From the NCBI RefSeq assembly GCF_021530995.1, contig NZ_JADYTF010000015.1, positions 1 to 44,110 of the forward strand: DNA of 44,110 nt. Direction: 5' to 3'. The notes beneath the pieces were generated by a model. The model was not told where the DNA came from. It saw nothing but the letters and a program-made list of their open reading frames with translations, and made no database searches. Source of the DNA: Bacteroides caecigallinarum. GTDB taxonomy: Bacteria > Bacteroidota > Bacteroidia > Bacteroidales > Bacteroidaceae. How positions within the stretch are numbered: position 1 is the stretch's first letter; each line of letters starts with the position of its first letter. This document shows, in pieces, positions 1-8,722 of this stretch. The translations under genes and the position numbers were made by a program.

Positions 1-31
1 CATTGGATGTTTTTAACTTGAAAATATTGGA

Positions 32-39
32 CAAAAGTA
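32..39 (-). promoter_or_regulatory. -7 box of a promoter reading off the left edge
   Basis: The minus strand reads TACTTTTG here, a perfect match to the Bacteroidetes -7 consensus TAnnTTTG. An ATG on the minus strand lies at positions 3-1, about 25 nt downstream of the expected transcription start. A gene may therefore begin at the very edge of the window and run leftwards. I see no clear -33 TTTG at the right distance, so this rests on the -7 box and the ATG alone. Confidence 0.35.
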
Positions 40-201
40 AAGAAAAAAGTATTTATAAATAGATTTTATCATTGAGTTTATCAAACTTAGGTTGATTATC
101 AGTTTATTAAGTAATGCGTCAGCCCTGCAGTACAAAAAAAGCGATTACTGCCCCCATCAAATGAGACAATAACCGCCATTTTATATATCTCTCAGATAAT
201 T

Positions 202-1533
202 TTACTCCTTAATTCTGATAAGCACGTTTGCCAATATTGCAGTAAGTCCTCCTGTTGTGATACCGGACGAGAAGATATTCTTTATCGTGTCTGGCAACTG
301 TGAGAGTATATCAGGAACAAGTTCCACACTCAGACCGAAAGAGAAGCTTAATGCCATTACAAGTGTAGCCTTTCTGTCAATCTTCTGTGAAGCAATGATA
401 CGTATACCGGCAGCAGCCACTGTTCCGAACATCAGCAGTGTGGCACCGCCAAGTACTGGTTCAGGCATAAGCGAGAATACAAGACCTACAGCAGGGAACA
501 GACCAAGCAGGATAAGGAAACCGGCAATGAAATATCCCACATAACGGCTGGCAACTCCTGTCAACTGAATCATACCGTTGTTCTGTGCGAAGATTGAGTT
601 AGGGAACGAGTTGAATATACCTGCAAGCATAGAGTTGAAACCGTCTGCAAGGATACCTCCGGAAGCACGCTTCACGAATTTCTCTCCTTCCACAGGCTCG
701 CCTGAGATAAGGGAGTTTGCAGTTACGTCGCCGTATGCCTCGATGGCTGTTATCAGATAAACAAGTCCCAGACCGATGATGGCAGAAATATCAAACGAGA
801 TTCCGTATTTGAAAGGTACAGGAATATTGAAACCGCCGTAGCTCTGCACTGACGAAAAATCAACCATACCCAAGGCCCATGCCACTACATAACCTATCAG
901 AAGTCCTATCACAATGGAACTCATACGGAGATAGCGGTTGGAACTGCGGTTGAAAATAATGATAAGCACCAGAACCAAAGCCGCAAGACCTACATTCTGA
1001 TATGAACCGAATGTGCCGTTGTTCTGTGCCGCCACACCACCTCCACATGCCGTGATACCTACCTTTATCAGGCTCATACCGATAAGCGTCACCACTATAC
1101 CTGAAACAAGAGGAGTGATAATCTTGCGTGTGTACTTCAACAAACGGCTGATGAGCATCTCCACAGAAGAAGCCGCTATGGTAGCTCCGAATATTGAAGA
1201 GAGCCCGCCTGTAAGTCCCGCTGAAATGATAGGACCGATAAAAGAGAAGCTGGTTCCCTGAATACAAAGAAGTCCGCAACCAATAGGTCCTACCCTTCTA
1301 CACTGTATGAATGTAGAGATACCAGATGCAAAAAGCGCCATGGAAACAAGGAAACCGGTTGTCTCGATGTCAAGTCCCAAAGCTCCGGCTATGATAAGCG
1401 GAGGAGTGATGATTGCCACGAAAATGGCAAGCAGGTGCTGCAAAGCCGCAAAAATGGTATCCTTCAAAGGTGGACGGTCGTTAAGTCCGTAAATCAGCCC
1501 CTCGCCCGGAGCTACGTTCTGTTCATTTTCCAT
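202..1533 (-). CDS. pbuX: NCS2-family nucleobase permease, probably xanthine
   Basis: This 443-residue inner-membrane protein belongs to the nucleobase-cation symporter 2 (uracil/xanthine permease) family and should import a purine base, most likely xanthine, with protons. The whole length is hydrophobic, with about 12-14 membrane segments by eye. The family motif QNNG is at residues 317-320. An acidic residue in the IEAYGD stretch (Glu265) and Asp297 match positions known to be important in E. coli XanQ (family knowledge; residue equivalence is by eye). It lies 35 bp downstream of xpt on the same strand, so the two probably form an operon in which the permease brings in xanthine and Xpt converts it to XMP. 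Uracil or urate as substrate cannot be excluded from sequence. Confidence 0.9.
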   Translation of the reverse strand: MENEQNVAPGEGLIYGLNDRPPLKDTIFAALQHLLAIFVAIITPPLIIAGALGLDIETTGFLVSMALFASGISTFIQCRRVGPIGCGLLCIQGTSFSFIGPIISAGLTGGLSSIFGATIAASSVEMLISRLLKYTRKIITPLVSGIVVTLIGMSLIKVGITACGGGVAAQNNGTFGSYQNVGLAALVLVLIIIFNRSSNRYLRMSSIVIGLLIGYVVAWALGMVDFSSVQSYGGFNIPVPFKYGISFDISAIIGLGLVYLITAIEAYGDVTANSLISGEPVEGEKFVKRASGGILADGFNSMLAGIFNSFPNSIFAQNNGMIQLTGVASRYVGYFIAGFLILLGLFPAVGLVFSLMPEPVLGGATLLMFGTVAAAGIRIIASQKIDRKATLVMALSFSFGLSVELVPDILSQLPDTIKNIFSSGITTGGLTAILANVLIRIKE

Positions 1534-1568
1534 TCTTTAAAATTTGAGTTTTTGAGTTTATTTGTTAG

Positions 1569-2141
1569 TTATTCTTCCTTAAGAACAATCTTGCAGTCGT
1601 CCAGACTTTCGATAATCGCAAGCGATTCAACATGAACACCCATGCTTCTGAGTTGCTCTCCACCGTGCTGGAATGATTTTTCGATAAGGAATCCCATACC
1701 TACCAGCTCGGCACCAGCCTTGTTTACGAGGTCGATAATACCTTTAGCCGCATTTCCATTGGCAAGAAAATCGTCGATGAAAAGCACTTTATCACCAGGA
1801 CACAGATAATCACTGCTGACACAAACATCATAGTTTCTGTCCTTTGTGAAAGAGTAAACGGTAGTGGTAATCATATTCTCCATAGTACTTGGCTTTTTCT
1901 TCTTGGCAAAAACTACAGGAAGTTCGAGCAAATAGCCCACCATAATGGCTGGAGCTATACCACTGGCTTCTATGGTCAGCACTTTGTTGATTTTGGTACT
2001 GGCAAAACGCCTTACAAATTCCACTGCCATGGATTTCATCAGAATAGGGTCCATCTGATGATTGATAAAGTTGTCCACTTTAAGGATACCACCTTCAAAA
2101 CATTTTCCGTCGCGCAATATCCGTTCCTTCAGTGCTTTCAT
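1569..2141 (-). CDS. xpt: xanthine phosphoribosyltransferase
   Basis: Xpt converts xanthine plus PRPP to XMP in the cytoplasm, the salvage step feeding GMP synthesis. The 190-residue product is collinear with Bacillus subtilis Xpt in length and motifs. It starts [12 protein letters not shown], has the conserved IEASGIAPA segment at residues 58-66, and carries the PRPP-binding loop [13 protein letters not shown] at 119-131 with its two acidic residues. It is first in a two-gene unit with the purine permease downstream. A good Bacteroides-type promoter lies about 45 bp upstream. I see no purine riboswitch in the short leader, unlike the Bacillus xpt-pbuX operon, so regulation must work another way. 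The family assignment is secure. Confidence 0.95.
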   Translation of the reverse strand: MKALKERILRDGKCFEGGILKVDNFINHQMDPILMKSMAVEFVRRFASTKINKVLTIEASGIAPAIMVGYLLELPVVFAKKKKPSTMENMITTTVYSFTKDRNYDVCVSSDYLCPGDKVLFIDDFLANGNAAKGIIDLVNKAGAELVGMGFLIEKSFQHGGEQLRSMGVHVESLAIIESLDDCKIVLKEE

Positions 2142-2186
2142 ACGTGCAACTAATTATTAAAAGAGTTTCTAAATGATTTTAGTGCG

Positions 2187-2220
2187 CAAAATTACAAGAA
2201 ATTTCTTTATGTATTACAAA
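2187..2220 (-). promoter_or_regulatory. promoter of xpt-permease operon
   Basis: On the minus strand there is a -33 TTTG (2220-2217), a 22-bp spacer and a -7 TAATTTTG (2194-2187). This fits the Bacteroidetes consensus TTTG...TAnnTTTG with a slightly long spacer. The predicted start is about 40 nt before the xpt ATG. Confidence 0.5.
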
Positions 2221-2234
2221 AATATGACAATATA

Positions 2235-3176
2235 TTACTTTGGAGTGCCGGTTATCACTATTTCATCCAACGTTATGACATTCCAATCCTCAACTTCGTT
2301 ACCCGTCATTGTCAATTTTCCATCAACTAATCTCAGCGTAATTTTCGAGAAACTTCCAGCTAGAAATTCTTTTCCTATATCTACAGAAGCTTCATATTCA
2401 TATCCTTCCCCGCCATTTGTGTAATTCAAAGTAAAACTTAGTGGGATTTCAAGGCTTACAGGATTAAGCAGTACAGTAATAGCCGACTCCGTAAAAGAAG
2501 ACAGATCCGCTATTTCCAAAATTGACTTTTCATCCTCACCCGATTTTTTCATTCCTTCTGAAGCCGAATCAAAAGAATACACATGAAGAGTAACTATACC
2601 TTCACCTGAAAAACTACATTCGTTCATTGAAAAAGATTGTGCCGTCTCTTCATTAACAATATTAATATGTAATAGGGAATATACATGCTTGAATGCATTT
2701 GTGCCAGAAAAAGATACTACACCGTTATCGTCTGAATATGACGTAGTGCATTTTCCGACAAGAAAATCCTTAGTGCCTATATCGTCTATATCGCCTGTCT
2801 GAACAGAAAGATCGGGCATAGGAACCGAAGTGCGAGTTACTTGAGCTGTTTCTTCGCACGGATAGTATGCCTGAAAATCAAAGTCATCAGCACGGTTTTC
2901 CCATACAATTGTTTTTTCAGGATTCCACGAAGCACCATCGTATGTCCACAATACAGGGTTTTCCTGATTTTGTATAAACATGCCTACCTTGTCATTGGTG
3001 GAAAAAGTTACATGACCGTCAGCATCGGTAACTGTCCTTGACTTTTGTTGTTGATTTTGATTAGAACCTACTTCTACAAATAATTTTACTGATAAATCTT
3101 CGTTTAGAGACAATGTTTCATTACTGCATGCTGCTAAAAAGATAGAAAACCCTAACAGATAATCAAATGCTTTCAT
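2235..3176 (-). CDS. fimbrillin-family (Mfa-like) surface lipoprotein
   Basis: The 313-residue product reads as a lipoprotein: MKAFDYLLGFSIFLAACS, with a lipobox Cys at residue 17. I chose the ATG at 3176 because it begins a proper lipoprotein signal. The frame is open further upstream, but that part would be an implausible N-terminal tail and overlaps the promoter. The mature part has the look of Bacteroidales fimbrillin-like proteins: a short linker, SRT...FSTNDKVGMF, a YYP motif after FDFQAYYP, then FKHVYSLLHINI and repeated beta-strand segments. Family members are precursors of fimbrial subunits or anchors, or simply exported surface lipoproteins. No other fimbrial gene is nearby, so it is solitary and polymerisation into a pilus is uncertain. 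Confidence 0.7.
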   Translation of the reverse strand: MKAFDYLLGFSIFLAACSNETLSLNEDLSVKLFVEVGSNQNQQQKSRTVTDADGHVTFSTNDKVGMFIQNQENPVLWTYDGASWNPEKTIVWENRADDFDFQAYYPCEETAQVTRTSVPMPDLSVQTGDIDDIGTKDFLVGKCTTSYSDDNGVVSFSGTNAFKHVYSLLHINIVNEETAQSFSMNECSFSGEGIVTLHVYSFDSASEGMKKSGEDEKSILEIADLSSFTESAITVLLNPVSLEIPLSFTLNYTNGGEGYEYEASVDIGKEFLAGSFSKITLRLVDGKLTMTGNEVEDWNVITLDEIVITGTPK

Positions 3177-3211
3177 AATATAAAAATTTAAATTTTGTAA
3201 GTTTTTCGTAA

Positions 3212-3244
3212 CAAATATAACATTTTTAATACAATTCAAACAAA
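3212..3244 (-). promoter_or_regulatory. promoter of the fimbrillin-like gene
   Basis: The minus strand carries TTTG (3244-3241), a 21-bp spacer and TATATTTG (3219-3212), a close match to the Bacteroidetes promoter. It points at the lipoprotein ATG about 36 bp away. Confidence 0.5.
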
Positions 3245-3281
3245 AGAATAGAAAAAAAATCTATTTATTTAATATATTATG

Positions 3282-3289
3282 TATTTTTG
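3282..3289 (+). promoter_or_regulatory. -7 box for alkaline phosphatase gene
   Basis: TATTTTTG lies 27 bp before the phosphatase ATG at 3317. The -33 region is only a weak T-rich match. It is back-to-back with the promoter of the divergent fimbrillin-like gene. Confidence 0.4.
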
Positions 3290-3316
3290 TGCTACAAAAT
3301 AAACATAAACAAAACA

Positions 3317-4738
3317 ATGAAAAAACTCTATTTTTTATTTGCTCTTGTATTATTTTCATACAATTTGTGCTTTGCACAACAGGCAAAATACGTATTCTAT
3401 TTTATCGGTGACGGAATGGGCGTAAACCAAGTTCAGGGAACAGAACTTTTCCAGGGAGAACTGAACGGGAAAATAGCCATCGAACCTTTATGCTTCACTC
3501 AGTTTCCAGTATCTACAGTAGCAACCACATTCTCAGCTACCAACGGAGTAACAGACTCGGCTGCGGCAGGAACAGCACTGGCCACAGGCAACAAGACAAA
3601 AAACGGTGCCATTGGAGTACTGAAAGACCTTGAAACTCCGGTTAACAGTGTTGCTGTTTGGGCAAAAAACAGCGGTCGCAGAGTGGGTATAGCCACAAGT
3701 GTCAGTGTAGACCATGCCACTCCAGCAGCATTCTATGCACATGAGGCAAGTAGAAGCAGCTATTATAACATCGGTACTGACCTCTACACTGCAGGTTTTG
3801 ATTTCTATGCCGGCTCTGATTTCATGGAACCAAAAAACAAAAAGGACAGTAATGCAAAGAACCTCTACAAAATGGCAGACGAATACGGCTATTCTATCGC
3901 CAGAGGATATAAGGATTACACCAGTAAAAGCGCAAAGGCAGACAAGATGATATTGTTCCAGACCGAGGAAGCCTCATCTAAAGACAGAAGTGCGATTCCA
4001 TACGCAATAGACAGAACTGAAAAAGACATGACGCTGGAGGAAATAACACGCTCTGCCATCGACTTCCTTTCAAAAGATCTGAGCAAGGGATTCTTCCTGA
4101 TGGTGGAAGGCGGAAAAATAGACTGGGCATGCCACAGTAATGACGGAGCAACAGCATTCCGCGAAGTACAGGATTTCGACAAGGCTATAAAACAGGCATA
4201 CGAATTCTACAAACAACATCCGGATGAAACTCTTATTGTAGTGACAGCCGACCATGAAACCGGAGGTATAGTATTGGGAACAGGCCAGTACAAACTGAAC
4301 CTTAAAGCCATCGAAAACCAGAAGACAAGCGAAAGCGGGTTTACAAAGATACTGAATTCTATGCGCAAGGAGTATAAAAACAATGTTCCTTGGAAAGCTG
4401 TACAGGATGCATTGGAAGAGAATTTCGGATTCTGGGATGAAATAGAACTGTCGGAAGAGCAGGAAGCGCGTCTGAGAAGCGTTTACGAGAAGACTTTGAA
4501 AGGTCAAAAAGCCAAAATGGAAAAAAGTGAATATGCCCAGGATGAAGCTCTGGCAGCTGAAGCAAAACGTATAATAAACGAGATAGCCCTCATCGGATGG
4601 GTCAGCGGAGATCATTCTGCCGGATACGTTCCTGTATTTGCCATCGGTGCAGGCTCGGAAAACTTCAGCGGAAGACTGGACAACACACAGATTCCAAAAC
4701 TGATAGCAAAATCTGCAGGATACATGATTGAAGAATAA
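3317..4738 (+). CDS. alkaline phosphatase (secreted, PhoA family)
   Basis: The 473-residue product hydrolyses phosphomonoesters outside the cytoplasm to release phosphate. A signal peptide (MKKLYFLFALVLFSYNLCFA, cut near residue 20) sends it to the periplasm. Metal and catalytic motifs are all present: GDGMG with Asp32, the nucleophile pair Asp80-Ser81 in TDSAAAGTALATG, His133 in VDHATP, EGGKIDWACH at 264-273, TADHETGG around 310-317 and SGDHSAG with His433. The ATG at 3317 is preferred because it begins the signal peptide; an upstream in-frame start would overlap the -7 box. The gene stands alone between a divergent lipoprotein gene and a convergent gene, and ends before a strong hairpin. 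I see no recognisable Pho-box, but Bacteroidetes Pho boxes are hard to judge by eye. Confidence 0.93.
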   Translation: MKKLYFLFALVLFSYNLCFAQQAKYVFYFIGDGMGVNQVQGTELFQGELNGKIAIEPLCFTQFPVSTVATTFSATNGVTDSAAAGTALATGNKTKNGAIGVLKDLETPVNSVAVWAKNSGRRVGIATSVSVDHATPAAFYAHEASRSSYYNIGTDLYTAGFDFYAGSDFMEPKNKKDSNAKNLYKMADEYGYSIARGYKDYTSKSAKADKMILFQTEEASSKDRSAIPYAIDRTEKDMTLEEITRSAIDFLSKDLSKGFFLMVEGGKIDWACHSNDGATAFREVQDFDKAIKQAYEFYKQHPDETLIVVTADHETGGIVLGTGQYKLNLKAIENQKTSESGFTKILNSMRKEYKNNVPWKAVQDALEENFGFWDEIELSEEQEARLRSVYEKTLKGQKAKMEKSEYAQDEALAAEAKRIINEIALIGWVSGDHSAGYVPVFAIGAGSENFSGRLDNTQIPKLIAKSAGYMIEE

Positions 4739-4783
4739 ACTTTATACATTTCGTTTTGACTTACACGCTTAAAATACGTTTGA

Positions 4784-4836
4784 CGGCTGTTTAAGTACTG
4801 TTCAGAAATATTCTCTAACCGGTACTTAAACAGCCG
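4784..4836. terminator. bidirectional hairpin between convergent genes
   Basis: CGGCTGTTTAAGTAC at 4784-4798 is repeated as its exact reverse complement at 4822-4836, giving a 15-bp perfect stem with a 23-nt loop. It sits between the ends of the phosphatase gene (plus) and the helix-hairpin-helix gene (minus). There is no long T-run on either side, so it may act as a transcript 3'-end stabiliser as much as an intrinsic terminator. Confidence 0.6.
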
Positions 4837-4864
4837 CCAAATATTTTATAAACTCTATTATTTA

Positions 4865-5596
4865 CTATTCAAAGGAAAAATAATGACTGAGTCTTATCAT
4901 ATCTTCATCGGAAAACTCTTTCAGCATCGATAATTGCGACATACCGGTAATTTTGCCTCTTTTACGCCGGTAGTCCACAACAGCCCTTGCCTTATAGAAA
5001 TCCATATACGGATGACTCCTTAATTCATCTATATCAGCTTTATTTATACTGATTTTACGATATACATCGGACTTTACCTGAAACCATAGCAGAAGTGTGG
5101 TATCTACATATTTTACTTCAAGCAATTGACTTACGTCATAAAATCCTCCAAGACGGTTTCTGTAGTTCACTATATTGCGCGATATTACACTTCCTATGCC
5201 CGGTATTTTCTTCAGGACCAAAGTGTCAGCAGTATTTACATCTACAACTATTCCTTGTTGGAATTTTTCCTGTTTGGGAAATCTATAGACCGTTCTTTTT
5301 TCCTCTTTTACGGCATACGTTGAGGTATCGGCGCTTCGTTTCATTTCTTTTGTAGAAGCAGTCCGTTCTTTCTTATCGCTCTTTCGGTATGCATATTTCC
5401 TTTCGTATTCACGTTTGTCTTTCTCGACTTTTCTATATAATGAATCCGCTATTGCCAATGGTTCTGCCGCTATTCCCTTTTGCCTGTCACCAAAACTTCC
5501 ACTGGCCAACATGGCTATAAGAAGAATCAGCGACAGCAGCAAGAGTATTATAGCCCTCCGCTGTCCGCGGGAATAAAAGAACCAATCATTCCACAT
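4865..5596 (-). CDS. membrane-anchored ComEA-like helix-hairpin-helix protein
   Basis: This 243-residue protein has one N-terminal membrane segment (about residues 15-31) and a highly charged Lys/Glu/Arg linker (about 52-105). Two helix-hairpin-helix units of the ComEA type follow. The first is near residues 117-165, with VVDVNTADTLVLKKIPGIG; the second, near 180-232, is more divergent, with ISINKADIDELRSHPYM. HhH units bind DNA backbone nonspecifically. In ComEA the domain receives incoming DNA outside the inner membrane during natural transformation. Here the anchor plus spacer would place the HhH pair in the periplasm, but no other competence gene is in the window, so a role in DNA uptake is inference. 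It is followed 16 bp on by the NSS transporter end and probably shares its transcript. Confidence 0.75.
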   Translation of the reverse strand: MWNDWFFYSRGQRRAIILLLLSLILLIAMLASGSFGDRQKGIAAEPLAIADSLYRKVEKDKREYERKYAYRKSDKKERTASTKEMKRSADTSTYAVKEEKRTVYRFPKQEKFQQGIVVDVNTADTLVLKKIPGIGSVISRNIVNYRNRLGGFYDVSQLLEVKYVDTTLLLWFQVKSDVYRKISINKADIDELRSHPYMDFYKARAVVDYRRKRGKITGMSQLSMLKEFSDEDMIRLSHYFSFE

Positions 5597-5612
5597 ACAG
5601 AGAAGCTAATTA

Positions 5613-6980
5613 TTAAAACAAGCCCAATTCGTTGAGGAAAATGAGCATTATCCCTAAAGGTGCGATAAACTTAAGAATGAAGATGTAGAGAGGATAATAG
5701 GTAGGCTTCAGCGCACCGTAGTTGGTAGCCTCGCCTTTCACTATAGACTTGTTCAATACCCAACCTACGAAAATGGCAGACAACATACCTGACACAGGCA
5801 ACATGATTTTTGCAGTCAGATAATCAAGGGCATCGAAAAAGTTGAGTCCCGCAATCTTGTATCCACTCCATTCGCCCAAAGCCAACGAAGAAACCACACC
5901 TATAGTCCAGCATCCAACAGACACTATAGTTGCTGCCCTGCCACGGGTAAGTCCGAACTTCTCATGAAAGAAAGCGGTGGACACCTCATGAAGCGATATG
6001 GTAGATGTGAGAGCCGCAAGCGCAAGCAGAAGATAGAAAGCCATGGCACATACCACAGCCAATAAAGGCACTGCCGAAAAAGCCTGCTGAAATACGTTAG
6101 GCAATGTTATGAATATCAATGAAGGTCCGGAACCTGGATTAATTCCTACTGAAAACGCTGCAGGGAAAATGATTATTCCGGCCAGTATGGCAACGAAAGT
6201 ATCAATCACTCCCACACTCATGGCTGTATGACCAAGTCTGGTATCCTTTCCGAAATACGAAGCATACGTCGACAAACATCCCATACCAAGACTCATAGAG
6301 AAAAATGCCTGTCCCATGGCTCCGAGAAAGACTTCAGGCGTAACCTTGCTGAAATCAGGCTTGAAAAGGAACTCAAGACCTTTTTCCGCGCCCGGTAGAG
6401 TGACTGAACATATAGCCAGCAATACCACAAGAATGAAAAGTACAGGCATCATGACCTTTGAAGAACGTTCTATACCATCCTTCACTCCTCTCACTATAAC
6501 GATGTGTGTCAGAAGCATAAACACTGTAAGCCATATTATAGGTCTCAAAGGATCGGACGAGAATTCATTGAACATGGCGATAAAGCCCTCGGCATTCTTG
6601 CCATGGAAACCTCCTATGGCTGCCTGAAGCAGATATTCCAGTGTCCATCCTGCCACAACCGAATAATATCCCAAAATAAGAAAACCGGTGAGAACACCAA
6701 GATAGCCTACCCACTTCCATTTCGTACCTGGAGCCAAAACACTGAACGAACCTCCTGTACTGGCCTTTGCACTGCGGCCTATAGTAAATTCTGCCACCAT
6801 AATCGGCAAACCGAATATGAAGATACATCCAAGATATATAAGTATAAAAGCAGCGCCGCCATGATTTCCTGCCTCGTATGGAAAACGCCATATATTTCCC
6901 AATCCTACAGCCGAACCTGCTGCCGCCAATATCGCTCCCAATTTACTTCCAAAACTGACTCTGTCGTGATGATGTTGCAT
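5613..6980 (-). CDS. sodium-dependent transporter, NSS (SNF) family
   Basis: This 455-residue inner-membrane protein is a bacterial neurotransmitter:sodium symporter of the LeuT/MhsT kind, importing an amino acid or related amine with Na+. The diagnostic TM1 segment GSAVGLGNIWRFPY is at about residues 22-35; its unwound part forms the Na+ and substrate site in the family. Around 11 membrane segments are visible, the usual number for the shorter bacterial members. A polar His-rich tip (MQHHHDR) precedes TM1. The substrate cannot be read from sequence; tryptophan, tyrosine, leucine and others are known in the family. The gene is divergent from the VanZ-like gene, and the helix-hairpin-helix gene follows it on the same strand 16 bp later. 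Confidence 0.92.
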   Translation of the reverse strand: MQHHHDRVSFGSKLGAILAAAGSAVGLGNIWRFPYEAGNHGGAAFILIYLGCIFIFGLPIMVAEFTIGRSAKASTGGSFSVLAPGTKWKWVGYLGVLTGFLILGYYSVVAGWTLEYLLQAAIGGFHGKNAEGFIAMFNEFSSDPLRPIIWLTVFMLLTHIVIVRGVKDGIERSSKVMMPVLFILVVLLAICSVTLPGAEKGLEFLFKPDFSKVTPEVFLGAMGQAFFSMSLGMGCLSTYASYFGKDTRLGHTAMSVGVIDTFVAILAGIIIFPAAFSVGINPGSGPSLIFITLPNVFQQAFSAVPLLAVVCAMAFYLLLALAALTSTISLHEVSTAFFHEKFGLTRGRAATIVSVGCWTIGVVSSLALGEWSGYKIAGLNFFDALDYLTAKIMLPVSGMLSAIFVGWVLNKSIVKGEATNYGALKPTYYPLYIFILKFIAPLGIMLIFLNELGLF

Positions 6981-7021
6981 AAAAAAACATATTAAATAAT
7001 AAATAGAACTGTTTAGTGGCG

Positions 7022-7029
7022 CAAATGTA
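7022..7029 (-). promoter_or_regulatory. -7 box for NSS transporter gene
   Basis: The minus strand reads TACATTTG, matching TAnnTTTG, about 42 bp before the transporter ATG. No good -33 box is seen. It lies only 12 bp from the -7 box of the divergent VanZ-like gene, so the two promoters overlap. Confidence 0.4.
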
Positions 7030-7041
7030 CGAAAAATATAA

Positions 7042-7049
7042 TATTTTTG
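7042..7049 (+). promoter_or_regulatory. -7 box for VanZ-like gene; decides its start
   Basis: TATTTTTG matches TAnnTTTG and predicts transcription starting near 7056. This lies downstream of possible starts at 7016 (GTG) and 7025 (ATG), so the ATG at 7073 is the likely start. The -33 region is weak. Confidence 0.4.
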
Positions 7050-7072
7050 ACGATGAAATAAACATTTATAAC

Positions 7073-7465
7073 ATGATTACATATTTAAAACGTTATCCAC
7101 TGTCAATTCTGGTAATAGCAGCTATTTTGTATCTCTCTTTCTTTAAGCCTCCACAGACATCTATCAGCGAGATAAAGAATATAGATAAGATTGTTCATAT
7201 ATGTATGTATGGAGGACTTACCGTCATATTATGGTCCGAACATCTCAGACAACATCGGCCGATAATCAGGAGGCATCTTATTGTTGGTGGAATATTATGC
7301 CCGATAATAATGAGTGGACTTGTTGAAATAGGTCAGGCTACTCTAACCGAGACAAGAGGAGGCGACTGGTTTGACTTTTTGGCAAACATAACAGGTGTGA
7401 TATTGGGCAGTATTTTCAGCTATTATGTATTAAGGCCATATATATGGAATAAGTTAAAGAAGTGA
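7073..7465 (+). CDS. VanZ-like small membrane protein
   Basis: A 130-residue integral membrane protein of the VanZ-like family. It begins MITYLKRYPLSILVIAAILYLSF, with TM1 at about residues 9-23. The family-typical KIVHICMYGGLTVILW segment follows, then GLVEIGQ-x-RGGDWFDFLANITGVILG, in which the conserved Glu and the D-x-x-A-N block are visible. About four membrane segments are predicted. VanZ confers low-level teicoplanin resistance in enterococci, but the chromosomal homologues of Bacteroidetes are mostly of unknown function and no vancomycin genes are nearby. Starts at GTG 7016 or ATG 7025 are possible but lie at or before the promoter. The gene converges with the ROK kinase gene and ends before a shared hairpin. 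Confidence 0.75.
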   Translation: MITYLKRYPLSILVIAAILYLSFFKPPQTSISEIKNIDKIVHICMYGGLTVILWSEHLRQHRPIIRRHLIVGGILCPIIMSGLVEIGQATLTETRGGDWFDFLANITGVILGSIFSYYVLRPYIWNKLKK

Positions 7466-7542
7466 AGGAGGCAAAGGAAATATAAGAAAGAAAGGTTGTG
7501 AAGGATGTGAAACATATGAAAGAAAGGAAAGAATAGAAAGAA

Positions 7543-7587
7543 AAATGCTCATCAGGCTGATATTATAACTCAGCTTGATGAGCATTT
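7543..7587. terminator. bidirectional terminator hairpin
   Basis: Arms at 7543-7560 and 7570-7587 pair over 18 bp with one G.T wobble, around a 9-nt AT-rich loop. On the minus strand the stem is followed by a T-rich run, which suits termination of the ROK kinase transcript. It also serves as the end of the convergent VanZ-like gene. The 75 nt before it (7468-7545) are almost all purine on the plus strand. Confidence 0.65.
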
Positions 7588-7607
7588 AAACTATTATAAT
7601 AAAAAGT

Positions 7608-8582
7608 TTAGTCTTCCTTTACTTCCCAACCCAATGCACTTGCGCCAAGTACAGCTGCATCAGCATCTTTAAGCTGAGAAAGCAACAATTTAGTCTTACC
7701 GGCGTAAATCTTAAGAACATTTTCTTCCATAGCCTTCTGGATAGGTTTCATGATAAGATCACCTGATTTTGCAAGACCACCGAACAATACAATAGCTTCA
7801 GGGCTAGAGAACGCTACGAAATCAGCCAACGCTCTACCTAAAATAGTTCCTGTATATTCAAATATTTCCAAAGCCAGTTTATCACCTTTTATAGCTGCAT
7901 CGTACACATCCTTTGAAACTATTTCCTCGGCAGGAATTTCTCTAAGCAAACTTGGTTCTGAACGTGCTACCAGGAATTCACGTGCAGTACGCGCAACACC
8001 AGTTGCAGAACAGTAAGTTTCGAGACATCCCTTGCGTCCGCATCCGCAGATACGACCGTCGCGCTCAACAATCACATGTCCAAGCTCACCGGCAAAACCG
8101 TCATGACCATAAACCAACTGACCGTTAACCACGATACCACTACCAACACCTGTACCAAGTGTAATCATAATGAAGTCTCTCAAGCCACGTGCCGCACCGT
8201 AAGTCATTTCACCGATTGCAGCCGCGTTTGCATCATTAGTAAGTGCTGTAGGGATACCTAATTTATCTTCGAACATGGCTGACAAAGGAATAACTCCCTT
8301 CCAAGGAAGATTCGGAGCAAATTCGATTGTTCCATTGTAATAGTTACCGTTAGGTGCTCCAACACCCATTCCCTTGAACTTCTCTGCACCTCCGAATTGT
8401 TGCAAAAGAGGAATAAGTTTCTTGCACACAGCATCAACATACTCATCAATTTCCTCATGCTCCTGAGTCTTGATAGAATCGGAAGCCAATACGTTTCCAC
8501 GAGAATCAACTACACCGAAAACGGTATTTGTACCGCCGATGTCCATACCAACCACATAAGGTTTTTCCATATTTACAGTCAT
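7608..8582 (-). CDS. ROK-family glucokinase
   Basis: The 324-residue enzyme phosphorylates glucose, or a related hexose or amino sugar, with ATP in the cytoplasm. The phosphate-binding motif DIGGTNT is at residues 14-20 and the catalytic base is Asp117 in TNDANA. The ROK zinc site is complete: His169 in GELGH, and Cys179, Cys181 and Cys186 in CGCGRKGC, followed by LETYCS. GTGVGSGI at 143-150 is the second phosphate loop. In Bacteroides, enzymes of this type supply most glucokinase activity, so glucokinase is the best call, but N-acetylmannosamine or N-acetylglucosamine kinase activity cannot be excluded. The start could also be the ATG at 8570 (MEKPYVV). It is a single-gene unit with its own promoter and terminator. 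Confidence 0.88.
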   Translation of the reverse strand: MTVNMEKPYVVGMDIGGTNTVFGVVDSRGNVLASDSIKTQEHEEIDEYVDAVCKKLIPLLQQFGGAEKFKGMGVGAPNGNYYNGTIEFAPNLPWKGVIPLSAMFEDKLGIPTALTNDANAAAIGEMTYGAARGLRDFIMITLGTGVGSGIVVNGQLVYGHDGFAGELGHVIVERDGRICGCGRKGCLETYCSATGVARTAREFLVARSEPSLLREIPAEEIVSKDVYDAAIKGDKLALEIFEYTGTILGRALADFVAFSSPEAIVLFGGLAKSGDLIMKPIQKAMEENVLKIYAGKTKLLLSQLKDADAAVLGASALGWEVKED

Positions 8583-8613
8583 GACATTTATTGTTTAGGG
8601 TTAATTATTGAGG

Positions 8614-8645
8614 CAAAAATATACAATAGAGAATAATCTAACAAA
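8614..8645 (-). promoter_or_regulatory. promoter of ROK glucokinase gene
   Basis: On the minus strand TTTG (8645-8642), a 20-bp spacer and TATTTTTG (8621-8614) fit the Bacteroidetes consensus exactly. The predicted start is about 25 nt upstream of the coding region. Confidence 0.65.
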
Positions 8646-8722
8646 TTTTTCAAATAAATATTAATACTAATGTATAAGTTTTTTTCTAAATTAGCCGCGC
8701 AATTTATTAATCAACTTAAAAA

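Noticed and set aside
4070-4615. 181-codon minus-strand frame opposite the phosphatase
   Set aside because: Shadow ORF; the plus-strand phosphatase has a complete active site.
7016-7072. Longer start (GTG 7016 or ATG 7025) for the VanZ-like gene
   Set aside because: Both lie upstream of or at the likely transcription start; the added residues do not look like part of the family.
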